DNA from: Kitasatospora aureofaciens
Lineage (GTDB): Bacteria > Actinomycetota > Actinomycetes > Streptomycetales > Streptomycetaceae
Direction of reading: 5' to 3'
DNA: 64,000 nt
Assembly: GCF_001188955.3 (NCBI RefSeq)
Contig: NZ_JPRF03000016.1
Location: forward strand, 62,001 to 126,000
Shown here: piece by piece, positions 32,975 to 40,545 of the stretch
How the letters are laid out: every line of letters begins with the position of its first letter
Position numbering within the stretch: position 1 is the stretch's first letter
Translations under genes and position numbers: made by a program
The notes under the pieces: model-generated
Databases searched by the model: none
What the model was told of the DNA's origin: nothing
The model's input: only the letters and a program-made list of their open reading frames with translations

Positions 32975-33039
32975 GCGAAGGCCTGCCCGCACCGCCCCGT
33001 CCGTCCGCGTCTCCACAGAGAAAGACCCAAAGCGCCGTC

Positions 33040-34173
33040 ATGGCTGTTCTTCTCCTGCTCATCCCGCCGTTGATATGGGCCCTCGCCAAACTCGCGACCC
33101 GGTACTTCAACCGCCGCACCGCCGATCTCCAGCAGAAGACCGAGGCCCTCAAGGCCGCCAGTGCCGCCCGCGCCCAGATCGACCCCACCGCGTTCGGCCT
33201 GCCCTCCGACGGAGATCTCGACCCGACCCGTGCCACCGCGCCCGGCGCCGACGCGGCACAGTTGGCGCAGGCTGAGGAAGCCGCAACAGCTGGCGACTGG
33301 AAGCCCTTCGCCGCCTACCTCGCCGAGGCCGGCACCGACTGGAACGAGCGCTACCGCCGCCTGTGGAAGCTCGCCGAGCACGCCAGCAAGGACGACGGCT
33401 GGCTCAGCGCCTGGCGCGCCGCCGAACCTGGCTCTGCGGACGCGGCCGTGGTCCACGCCACCGCGCTGATCGACCTCGCCTGGCAGGTCCGCAGCAGCAA
33501 GCAGGCCAAGCACGTCACCCGCGAGCAGTTCGACGCTTTCCACCGCGTCCTGGGCGAGGCCACCGAGGCGAGCCGCGCCGCCGCCGAACTCGCCCCCGAC
33601 GACCCGTCCCCGTTCGTCTCGCAACTGCCCATCGCCATGGGCCTCGGCTGGTCACACGAGCAGTTCGATGCCCTGTGGCAGCAGGTGATCGCCCGAGCTC
33701 CGTACCACTACAGCGCCCACCAGACCGCGCTGCAGTACTGGTGCCGCAAGTGGAGCGGCTCGCACGAGCAGATGTCCGCGTTCGCGGAGCGGGCCGCCGC
33801 CGGAGCGCCTCCCGAGAGCCTGCTCTCCGGTCTGCGCCTGGCCGCCCTCCACGAGCTGGAGTTCACCGAGGACGACTACCGGTCCTGGATGACTCCGCAG
33901 GCGAACCAGGCCATCGACAAAGTCATCGCCGACCTGAAGACCGTCCCGACTGACGACCCACGCCTGCCCGGTCTGCACCACCTCCTCGCCTACGGTCTCA
34001 CCCACAACCGCCGCTGGGCAGAGGCCGTCGAGCAGTTCCGCCTGGCCGACCGGTACATCGACCACGCGCCCTGGACCTACACCGGCCGACCGAAGGCCAC
34101 CTACATAGAGATCCGCAACCGCGCCCGCACCGGCTGGGACAAGGCGGGCCGCCCCACACCGCCCACCGCCTGA
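33040..34173 (+). CDS. Membrane-anchored helical-repeat protein (DUF4034-like), islet cargo
   Basis: A 377-residue protein. Residues 1-22 (MAVLLLLIPPLIWALAKLATRYF) are one transmembrane anchor. The rest is helical and reads like a TPR-type solenoid: DWKPFAAYLAEAGTDWNERYRRLWKL, then SAWRAAEPGSADAAVVHATALIDLAW, then APYHYSAHQTALQYWCRKWSGSHEQMSAFAERAAAGAP. The last stretch is like DUF4034-family proteins, known but functionally undefined. I take ATG 33040, where the hydrophobic segment begins; a GTG at 32932 is possible but overlaps the preceding ORF. It is the main cargo of the tRNA-bounded islet. Confidence 0.75.
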   Translation: MAVLLLLIPPLIWALAKLATRYFNRRTADLQQKTEALKAASAARAQIDPTAFGLPSDGDLDPTRATAPGADAAQLAQAEEAATAGDWKPFAAYLAEAGTDWNERYRRLWKLAEHASKDDGWLSAWRAAEPGSADAAVVHATALIDLAWQVRSSKQAKHVTREQFDAFHRVLGEATEASRAAAELAPDDPSPFVSQLPIAMGLGWSHEQFDALWQQVIARAPYHYSAHQTALQYWCRKWSGSHEQMSAFAERAAAGAPPESLLSGLRLAALHELEFTEDDYRSWMTPQANQAIDKVIADLKTVPTDDPRLPGLHHLLAYGLTHNRRWAEAVEQFRLADRYIDHAPWTYTGRPKATYIEIRNRARTGWDKAGRPTPPTA

Positions 34174-34283
34174 CAGGGACGCCCGTCAGCCGAGTGATCG
34201 GCAACGGGCTATACGCCCATCGCGCTGGCCAAGTCCAACGCGCCCCACCGATAGTCTGTTTACCTCGTACACCTTTACGGGAC

Positions 34284-34310
34284 CGCAGGCGACCGTCCCG
34301 ATCGCCTGCG
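34284..34310 (+). terminator. Hairpin after the islet gene
   Basis: CGCAGGCGA (34284-34292) pairs with TCGCCTGCG (34302-34310), 110 bp after the stop at 34173. Both arms are followed by CCGTCC, so the block also reads as a partial direct repeat. Confidence 0.45.
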
Positions 34311-34376
34311 ACCGTCCGACTGCGACATGACAAACCCCGTGGGCGGCAGTCTTGACCTCCTGTCGGCCCGGAGCAG

Positions 34377-34547
34377 ATGGCAGGCCGGGACCGGCAGTTG
34401 GAGGGCTACTGTCAGCGGATGCTCGACGCCATCCGCGACTTCGCGGGCGGCATCAGGCGGCGCGCGACGCCGGTCGACTCCCTGCGCGCCATGACCGCGG
34501 CACGCTTGTCCACCGGCTGTCCACCGAGGCTCTCCGGCACCGAGTGA
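34377..34547 (+). CDS. Doubtful 56-residue ORF at the islet end
   Basis: ATG 34377 is preceded by GGAG at a short distance. The product begins MAGRDRQLEGYCQRMLDAIRDFAGGIRRR, a plausible amphipathic helix, but the C-terminus is weakly codon-biased. It could be the remnant of a longer mobile-element gene or chance. Listed so that the spacer 34174-34729 is not left blank; the rest of that spacer holds only the hairpin above and the tRNA terminator. Confidence 0.25.
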   Translation: MAGRDRQLEGYCQRMLDAIRDFAGGIRRRATPVDSLRAMTAARLSTGCPPRLSGTE

Positions 34548-34694
34548 ATCAACTCGCCACCCTCGACATAACTGCAGGTCACAGGCTCCCTCCGGAGAAT
34601 CGGTGACACCAGCGAACCGACGACCCACGCACTGCGATGCACAGAATCCGGGTGTCCGATCTTCCCGATTCCCATGGCCAAGGAAACGGAAAAA

Positions 34695-34720
34695 CCCCAG
34701 GTCAGATGCCTGACCTGGGG
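34695..34720 (-). terminator. Terminator of the tRNA-Thr gene
   Basis: CCCCAGGTCA (34695-34704) pairs with TGACCTGGGG (34711-34720). On the minus strand a T-run (complement of 34690-34694) follows the hairpin, giving an intrinsic terminator 10 bp beyond the tRNA 3' end. Confidence 0.8.
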
Positions 34721-34729
34721 TTCACCTTG

Positions 34730-34803
34730 AGCCGCCTGCGGGATTCGAACCCGCGACCTACGCATTACGAGTGCGTTGCTCTGGCCAACTGAGCTAAGGC
34801 GGC
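34730..34803 (-). tRNA. tRNA-Thr (anticodon CGU)
   Basis: On the minus strand the cloverleaf is complete. Acceptor GCCGCCT pairs with AGGCGGC, the D arm is GCTCAGTTGGCCAGAGC, and the anticodon stem ACGCA/TGCGT encloses the loop CTCGTAA. The T arm is CGCGGGTTCGAATCCCGC-like. The anticodon CGT reads ACG, so threonine. CCA is not encoded and the discriminator is T. It is the integration target for the adjacent islet. A hairpin with a T-run terminates it. Confidence 0.95.
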
Positions 34804-34986
34804 ACCACTGCCATGTGTGGTGGCAACGCGGGTCAGTCTACACAGGTTCGCAGGTGATCCGTAGCCGGGATGGTCGGGGGGCGGGTGGGGGTGCGTGGGG
34901 GCAGATAGTTTTCGCTTCAATCGATCGCCGGTGCGACGTTACGATGAGCGCCCCCTGTCACCCCTTCCCCACCTCCGGAGCGCACC

Positions 34987-35643
34987 GTGTTCGGTGTCAA
35001 CGACCTGACGACGTACGTCCTCGGCGCCCTCGTGATCATCCTGCTGCCTGGTCCCAACTCGCTGTACGTGCTGTCGGTCGCCGCCCGCAAGGGCATCCGG
35101 ACCGGGTACCGGGCCGCGGCGGGCGTGTTCGTGGGCGACCTCACGCTGATCAGCCTGACCTCGCTGGGGGCGGCCTCACTGCTGAAGGCCAACCCGGCGG
35201 TGTTCGCGGTGGTCAAGTTCGGCGGCGCCGCCTACCTGCTGTGGATCGGGTTCGGGATGCTGCGGGCCGCCCGCCAGCTCTGGCGCGAACGCCGGGCGGA
35301 GGCCGACCCGGCGGACGGCGCGGAGGCGGCGGTGGAGGCGGGCGAGCGGCCGTTCCGGCGGGCGCTGGTGATCAGCCTGCTCAACCCCAAGGCGATCCTG
35401 TTCCTGCTGTCGTTCTTCACCCAGTTCGTCGACCCGTCCTACGGGCAGCCCGCGCTCTCCTTCGCCCTGCTCGGCGGCATCCTGCAGACCTTCAGCCTGC
35501 TCTACCTCTCGCTGCTGATCTTCGCCGGCACCACGCTCGCCACCGCCTTCCGCCGCCGCCGGCGCCTGTCGGCGACCCTGACCAGCGGTGTCGCCGTGCT
35601 GTTCGCGGGCTTCGCCGCGAAGCTGGCGGTCTCCTCCGCCTGA
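34987..35643 (+). CDS. leuE: LysE/RhtB-family amino-acid exporter, LeuE-like
   Basis: A 218-residue membrane protein with six helices. The LysE-family start (LVIILLPGPNSLYVLSVAARKGIRTGYRAAAGVFVGDLTLI) has the conserved PGPN. The second half contains FRRALVISLLNPKAILFLLSFFTQFVDP, the LeuE form of the NPK motif. It probably exports leucine or related neutral amino acids and is close in pattern to E. coli LeuE over the whole length. GTG 34987 has GGAG 8-11 nt upstream. Promoter candidates in 34910-34945 are weak (TTCAAT-18-TACGAT). Confidence 0.85.
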   Translation: MFGVNDLTTYVLGALVIILLPGPNSLYVLSVAARKGIRTGYRAAAGVFVGDLTLISLTSLGAASLLKANPAVFAVVKFGGAAYLLWIGFGMLRAARQLWRERRAEADPADGAEAAVEAGERPFRRALVISLLNPKAILFLLSFFTQFVDPSYGQPALSFALLGGILQTFSLLYLSLLIFAGTTLATAFRRRRRLSATLTSGVAVLFAGFAAKLAVSSA

Positions 35644-35761
35644 CCGGCGGCACGGCGAGCCCGCCGACGGCACGGCGGACACGGCGAGCACACCCCGCGG
35701 ACACGACACGGCGAGCACGGCGGCCACCGCGGGCACGGCGCCGACCGCAGCAGGAGGGTGA

Positions 35762-37447
35762 CTACGAGTCGCAGCGCCTGTCCTGCTCCGGCGCCTCTCC
35801 CGTGAGCAGGAACCGGTTGACCGCGCCGTCCACGCAGGTGCTGCGCCGCCCGTACGCGGTGTGGCCGTCCCCGTCGTAGGTCAGCAGCCGGCCGGACTCC
35901 AGCTGCCCGGCCAGCGACCGGGCCCAGTCGTACGGCGTGGCCGGGTCGCGGGTGGTGCCGACGACGACGATCGGGGCGGCGCCGGCGGCCCGGATGGTGT
36001 GCGCCGCGCCGGTGGCCCGGACCGGCCAGTAGGCGCAGGTCAACGCCATCCAGGCGATGTCCCGCCCGAAGTGGGGCGAGGCCCGCTCGAAGTCCGGCAC
36101 CGCCCGCTGGACGTCCTCCGGCGAGCGGAACGGGGCGGGCAGGTCGAGGCAGTTCACCGCCGCGTTGGCGAACATCATGTTGGGGTACGAGCCGTCCGCC
36201 TCACGCCCGTAGTAGGCGTCGGAGAGCTTCAGCAGCCCGGTGCCGTCGCCCGCCTTGGCGTCGCTGAGCGCGGTGCGCAGCTCGGGCCACAGGAACTCGG
36301 CGTACAGGGCCTGGACGACCCCGGTGGTGGCCTGGGACCCGGTGAGCCGGCGCCCGTGGTCGCTGCTGCGCAGCGGGTTGGCGTGGACGGCCGCGAGCAG
36401 GGCGGTGAGCTGCTCGCCGACCTGCTGCTCGGTGCGGCCGAACGGACAGTCCTCGCGCTTGGCGCAGTCCTTGGCGAAGGCGGCCCAGGCGGTCTCGAAG
36501 CCGCCGGCCTGGGTTCGGTTGCCGGTGACGGAGTCGAGCGCCGGGTCCATCGCGCCGTCCAGCACCACCCGTCCGACCCGGCTCGGGAACAGCCCGGCGT
36601 AGGTGGCGCCGAGGAAGGTGCCGTACGACTTTCCGACGAAGTTCAGCCGCTCGTCGCCGAGCAGGGCACGCAGCACGTCCATGTCGCGGGCCGCCTCGAC
36701 GGTGCTGAGGTGGCCGAGGACGGGCCCGGCCTGCTTGCGGCAGCCCTCGGCGAACTCCTTGTCGGCGGCGACCAGCGCGTCGATCGCCCGCTGGTCGCCG
36801 GGGGCCAGGTCGGCGGAGGTGAAGGCGTCCATCCGGTCGCCGCTCAGGCAGCTGACGGGGTTGCTGCGGCCCACCCCGCGCGGGTCGAGGCCGACCAGGT
36901 CGTAGCGAGCGCGCACCGCGCGGTCGTACGTCCTGGCGACGGCCTCCAGGTACTCGATCGCCGAGCCGCCGGGGCCGCCCGGGTTGAGCAGCAGCGAACC
37001 CACCCGGGGGTCGCCCGAACCTGCCGCCTCGACGGCCGCGCGGGCGGCCGAGAGGGTGAGGTCGCCGTCGCCGGGGCGGTCGTAGTCCATCGGCACCCGG
37101 AAGGTGGTGCACTCGAACCCGCCATCGCAGGGCTGCCAGGTCGGCCGCTGCGCGTAGTACGGCGCGAGCGCGGCCGTGGCGGCGGTGGGCAGCGGCTCCA
37201 ACGGGGTGACGGCGGAGGTCGCCCCGGGTACGGCGGAATCGGTCGAGTCGGACGGGCCGGGCCCACCGGACGCCACGCTCGGCCCCCCGCTGCACCCGCC
37301 GGCCGAGACCGCCACCAGCCCGGTCGCGAGCGCCACTGCCGCCACCCGCGCCCAGACCGGAACCCGGCCCTGCACCCGGCCCGGCACCCGGCCCCGGCCC
37401 GGCACCCGCACCCGCACCCGCACCCGCACCCACCCGAAGCCCCTCAT
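35762..37447 (-). CDS. Secreted tripeptidyl-aminopeptidase-like S33 peptidase (lipoprotein)
   Basis: A 561-residue alpha/beta-hydrolase of the streptomycete Tap/SlpD/SlpE type. It has the oxyanion stretch LLLNPGGPGGSAIEYL, nucleophile motif VGKSYGTFLG, acid region VVVGTTRDPATPYDWA, and His in YDGDGHTAYG, then the C-terminal CVDGAVNRFLLTGEAP with conserved cysteines. The signal region ends in a lipobox (VSAGGC), so it is probably a lipid-anchored exo-peptidase. ATG 37447 is preceded by GGAGAGGAAG. The N-terminus is odd: five CCCGCA hexamers encode an alternating Val-Arg run before the hydrophobic core. Confidence 0.92.
   Translation of the reverse strand: MRGFGWVRVRVRVRVPGRGRVPGRVQGRVPVWARVAAVALATGLVAVSAGGCSGGPSVASGGPGPSDSTDSAVPGATSAVTPLEPLPTAATAALAPYYAQRPTWQPCDGGFECTTFRVPMDYDRPGDGDLTLSAARAAVEAAGSGDPRVGSLLLNPGGPGGSAIEYLEAVARTYDRAVRARYDLVGLDPRGVGRSNPVSCLSGDRMDAFTSADLAPGDQRAIDALVAADKEFAEGCRKQAGPVLGHLSTVEAARDMDVLRALLGDERLNFVGKSYGTFLGATYAGLFPSRVGRVVLDGAMDPALDSVTGNRTQAGGFETAWAAFAKDCAKREDCPFGRTEQQVGEQLTALLAAVHANPLRSSDHGRRLTGSQATTGVVQALYAEFLWPELRTALSDAKAGDGTGLLKLSDAYYGREADGSYPNMMFANAAVNCLDLPAPFRSPEDVQRAVPDFERASPHFGRDIAWMALTCAYWPVRATGAAHTIRAAGAAPIVVVGTTRDPATPYDWARSLAGQLESGRLLTYDGDGHTAYGRRSTCVDGAVNRFLLTGEAPEQDRRCDS
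37399..37434. repeat. Hexanucleotide tandem repeat in the peptidase signal region
   Basis: Five consecutive CCCGCA units at about 37405-37434, flanked by CCCGGC-type variants, lie in the first codons of the minus-strand peptidase gene and encode alternating Val and Arg. In-frame copy changes would alter only the n-region of the signal peptide. Confidence 0.7.
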
Positions 37448-37570
37448 CCGCTTCCTCTCCACCACGCCGGGAAAATCCGAGAAAGTACGAGACCGAAGAA
37501 ACGTCGCTGCCCGGCACCCAACCCGGGTACCGGGCAGCGTAACGACCAGGTGGCCAGCGCCGACCGGAGC

Positions 37571-38866
37571 TCAGGACGCCCTGGTCAGCGTCTCGGCCAG
37601 GAACTGCGCGGCCTGCCGGACCAGCCGCAGCCGCTCCCGGTCCGCGGTGTAGTCCTGCACGTTGTCCGAGACCCGCACCTCGGCCTTGGCCGCCGGACCC
37701 GGCCCTGCCTTGAGCGCGGTCTGGAGCTTGCGGGCCGCGTCCAGCCCGGCGGCGTCGCCCTTGGCCGCGGCCAGCAACAGCTTGGCCGAACTGCCCGCGG
37801 GGGCCTCGGCTCCGGTCTGGGCGAGCGCGGCGGCGTCGTACCGGCCGGAGACCGCGGCGGCCGCGCCGTAGAGGTCCGGCCTGGCCAGCCCGGCCGCGGC
37901 CGCGCAGGGCGCGCCGCCCTCGACCCCGAGGGCGCCCCAGGAGGTCGGGCCGGGCGGGAGGGTGCGGAAGGAGGCGGCGATGGTGACCCGCAGCGTCGCG
38001 TCGTCGGCGACGGCGGCCGGGGCGGCGGCGACCAGTTCACAGGGGTGCGCGGTGCCGTTCGGCGCCTCGGGCGCGACCAGGATGAACGGACGGATGCGGC
38101 CGGTCTGCAGGGCGGCGCCGACGCCCTCGACGACGTCCGGCACCTCGGCGTCGGCGGTCTTGCCGGGAGTGGCGGCGTGCATCACCACGACCGGGAAACG
38201 CGCGTTCGACTCCTTGGCGTACTGCGGCGGCAGCCAGACCCGAACGTTGCGCGGCTTCCCGTCGGGGCCGAGCACGGCGGACTGGAGCAACTCGCCGCCG
38301 CCCGGGTGCCCGACGCTGTCGAAGCGGCTGGCCACGGCGGACGCCCCGGCAGGTGCCGCACTCGCAGCCGACGTCGCGGCGCCCGACGCCGCGGCCGACG
38401 CGGCAGCCGTGGGCGGCGCCGCCTGCTGCCGGACCGCCGTCTCCGGCACCGACCCGGGCCAGGCCCCCGCCTCGGCCGCGTCCACGGCGGACTGCGCCCG
38501 GTCCGCTCCCGTCCGGCCCCTGCTCAGAACACCGAACGCCCCGAGCGCGGTGAGCAGCGTCAGCGCGGTGACGCACACCCCGCACACCATCGCCCCGCCC
38601 GCCCGCACCAGCATCGGCCACCGTTCGCCCGCGAGCTCGTAGGTCGCGGCGGCCCGCAGGTCGCGCCAGCGCTGGAGCGCACCGCGTGCCAACCAGATCC
38701 CGCCGAGAGCGGCAGCCAGCAGGGGGATGACGAGGAGCGGACGAACCACGGAACGCACCACCTCGGGAGGAGGGCCGACGCCGGGATGGACCCAGTGCCG
38801 TACAGGAGGCGACCGCTCCGGCGGCGGGCCCTCCCGGACGGGGAGGCCCGGGTACGGCCGGGGCAC
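37571..38866 (-). CDS. Membrane-anchored esterase-like alpha/beta-hydrolase
   Basis: A protein of up to 431 residues. Two hydrophobic helices (RPLLVIPLLAAALGGIWLA and AGGAMVCGVCVTALTLLTALGAFGV) are followed by an Ala/Ser-rich stalk. The extracellular domain is like the feruloyl/Ag85-type esterase fold: VWLPPQYAKESNARFPVVVMHAATPG, RPFILVAPEAPNG, SWGALGVEGGAPCAAAAGLARPDLYGAAAAVSGRYD. The nucleophile elbow GxSxGG reads GVEGGA, so the Ser is not evident and the domain may be inactive. GTG 38866 has GGGGGCC upstream; GTG 38761 or 38758 would start nearer the first helix. Confidence 0.75.
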   Translation of the reverse strand: MPRPYPGLPVREGPPPERSPPVRHWVHPGVGPPPEVVRSVVRPLLVIPLLAAALGGIWLARGALQRWRDLRAAATYELAGERWPMLVRAGGAMVCGVCVTALTLLTALGAFGVLSRGRTGADRAQSAVDAAEAGAWPGSVPETAVRQQAAPPTAAASAAASGAATSAASAAPAGASAVASRFDSVGHPGGGELLQSAVLGPDGKPRNVRVWLPPQYAKESNARFPVVVMHAATPGKTADAEVPDVVEGVGAALQTGRIRPFILVAPEAPNGTAHPCELVAAAPAAVADDATLRVTIAASFRTLPPGPTSWGALGVEGGAPCAAAAGLARPDLYGAAAAVSGRYDAAALAQTGAEAPAGSSAKLLLAAAKGDAAGLDAARKLQTALKAGPGPAAKAEVRVSDNVQDYTADRERLRLVRQAAQFLAETLTRAS

Positions 38867-39038
38867 AGTCGGCCCCCAGCGTGCACAACGGGTGCGCCGT
38901 CACACGCGGGTGTGCCCGGCGAGTACCGGCCGTTCACTCGAAGGTGGGACGCCGGACCGACTCCGGGAGGCCTACAACAACAAAGCGAGACGGCGGTGAA
39001 CCGGTACGAGGCGGCGAGAGCCCGAACGCCGGACGGCC

Positions 39039-40250
39039 TCAGCCCGCCCGCAGCGCCACCGTCATCGCCTCGACCGCGAGCAGCGGGTCCACGTTGCGGT
39101 CCAGCGCCGTGCGGCAGGCGAGCACCGCCTCGATCCGGCGCAGCGTGCCCTCGGCCGGTCCGGACTGGGCAACCCGGTTCAGGGCCTGGCGCTGGTCCTC
39201 GTTGGCGAGCGCGCCGGTGGAGCCCAACTGGATCGCCAGCACGTCCCGGTAGAAGCCGAGCAGGTCGAGCAGCGCGACCCCGAGGGTCTCCCGACGGGTA
39301 CGGGTGGCTCGGCTCTTCTGCCGCTTCTCCAGTTCCTTGACCGCCCCGGCCATGCCCCGCGGCGCCTTGCCGCCCTCGGCGGCGCCGTAGACGGCCTTCA
39401 GGTCGCCCGTCTCCTTGGCGTCCTGGGTCTCGGCGAGCGCCTCGGCGTCGGCCTTGGCGGTGTCGACCAGTCGCTGGGCCGCGGTCAGGCAGCCGCCGAT
39501 GTCGGCGACCTCCAGCGGGATCCGCAGCACCTCGGCGCGGCGGGTGCGGGCCTGCTCGTCCACGGCGAGGCGGCGCGCGCGCTCGATGTCGCCCTGCCCG
39601 GCGAGCGCGGCCAGCCGGGCGGTCTCCGGGTCGACGCCGTCCCGGCGGACCAGCATGTCGGCGACCGCGTCGGCGGCGGGGGTGCGCAGCACCAGCAGGC
39701 GGCAGCGCGAGCGGATGGTCGGCAGCACGTCCTGGACGGAGGGGGCGCAGAGCAGCCAGACGGTGCGCGGGGAGGGCTCCTCCACCCCCTTGAGCAGCGC
39801 GTTGGCGGCGGCCTCGGTGAGCCGGTGGGCGGCGTCCACCAGGATCACCGACCAGCGGCCACCGGTCGGATAGCTGGAGGCGCGCAGCACCAGGTCGCGC
39901 ATGTCGCCGACACCGATGGACAGGCCGTCGGTCCGGACGTACTTGACGTCGGCGTGGCTGCCGGCCAGCACGGTGTGGCAGCCGTCGCAGAACCCGCAGC
40001 CGGGCGTGCCGCCGAGCGCGAGGTCAGGACTGGTGCACTGGAGGGCTGCCGCGAAGGCGCGCGCCGCGGTGACCTGCCCGGCCCCCGGCGGGCCGGTGAA
40101 CAGCCAGGCGTGGGTCATCAGGGAGGCGTTCCCGCCCTGGCCCGGAGCGGCACCGCGGCCGGCCTCGACCGTCGCCCCGGCTGCCCGGGCCGCGGCGGTC
40201 AGCTGGTCGACCACCCGATCCTGGCCCACCAGGTCGTCCCAGACGGCCAC
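39039..40250 (-). CDS. holB: DNA polymerase III subunit delta'
   Basis: A 403-residue clamp-loader subunit. Domain 1 has WDDLVGQDRVVDQL, a P-loop-like GPPGAGQVT in which the Walker Lys is Gln, and a zinc site CGFCDGCHTVLAG (Cys ligands with an upstream GTPGCG). It then has VILVDAAHRLTEAAANALLKGVEEP, the delta' version of Walker B and the SRC region RSRCRLLVL. Delta' does not hydrolyse ATP, so the lost Lys is expected. GTG 40250 has GGGAGC upstream. It lies next to the tmk fusion, the usual pairing in bacteria. Confidence 0.93.
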   Translation of the reverse strand: MAVWDDLVGQDRVVDQLTAAARAAGATVEAGRGAAPGQGGNASLMTHAWLFTGPPGAGQVTAARAFAAALQCTSPDLALGGTPGCGFCDGCHTVLAGSHADVKYVRTDGLSIGVGDMRDLVLRASSYPTGGRWSVILVDAAHRLTEAAANALLKGVEEPSPRTVWLLCAPSVQDVLPTIRSRCRLLVLRTPAADAVADMLVRRDGVDPETARLAALAGQGDIERARRLAVDEQARTRRAEVLRIPLEVADIGGCLTAAQRLVDTAKADAEALAETQDAKETGDLKAVYGAAEGGKAPRGMAGAVKELEKRQKSRATRTRRETLGVALLDLLGFYRDVLAIQLGSTGALANEDQRQALNRVAQSGPAEGTLRRIEAVLACRTALDRNVDPLLAVEAMTVALRAG

Positions 40251-40545
40251 AGCTGCTCCCAAGCTCCGTACGGCAGCGCTCCCGGCGCCGATTCCCCGCC
40301 GTCGAGCATACGTCTCCGCTCCGACAGCCACTGCTCCGTCCGGGTCACGGGGGTCACGGGTGCGGCCCAGCTACGCGCCACCGCAGCACGCAGCACCGCA
40401 GCACGCAGCACCGCGACATGCAGCCGGCAGCACCACGCAGCCGGCAGTACAGCGACGGGACGGGCGGCGCCCCCGGGGACCACTGCCCCGACGGCGCCGC
40501 CCGTCCATCCATCCGTCCATCCGTCCGCCCGTCGTCCGGGCCGGC
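40251..40545. other. Repeat-rich spacer between tmk and holB
   Basis: About 295 bp without a gene. It contains tandem CCGCAGCACGCAGCA units (40380-40412), related GCAGCCGGCAG steps to 40450, and a CCATCCATCCGT/CCATCCGT run (40503-40530). The holB promoter may lie near 40260-40370. The repeats look like slippage products; GCAGC arms could form small hairpins terminating tmk transcription. Confidence 0.5.

Larger units (their letters stand above)
32299..34770. mobile_element. 2.4-kb tRNA-Thr-bounded islet (integrated-element remnant)
   Basis: A 42-nt stretch at 32299-32340 matches the 3' half of the tRNA-Thr gene (34729-34770) at 39 of 42 positions, in the same orientation. Site-specific integration at a tRNA 3' end leaves exactly this pattern: intact tRNA at one end and a partial copy at the other. 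Inside are two plus-strand ORFs (one with a TTA codon), a doubtful third, and spacers of lower GC than the core. No integrase, relaxase or replication gene is visible, so the element is trimmed or depends on functions elsewhere. Confidence 0.7.

Noticed and set aside
32924..34173. Toxin-antitoxin or restriction module in the islet
   Set aside because: No nuclease, kinase, methylase or helix-turn-helix motif is readable in the islet ORFs; only the location suggests accessory function.
35861..39340. A 1159-codon plus-strand frame
   Set aside because: It lies opposite the peptidase and hydrolase genes, both with clear catalytic motifs and signal sequences on the minus strand.
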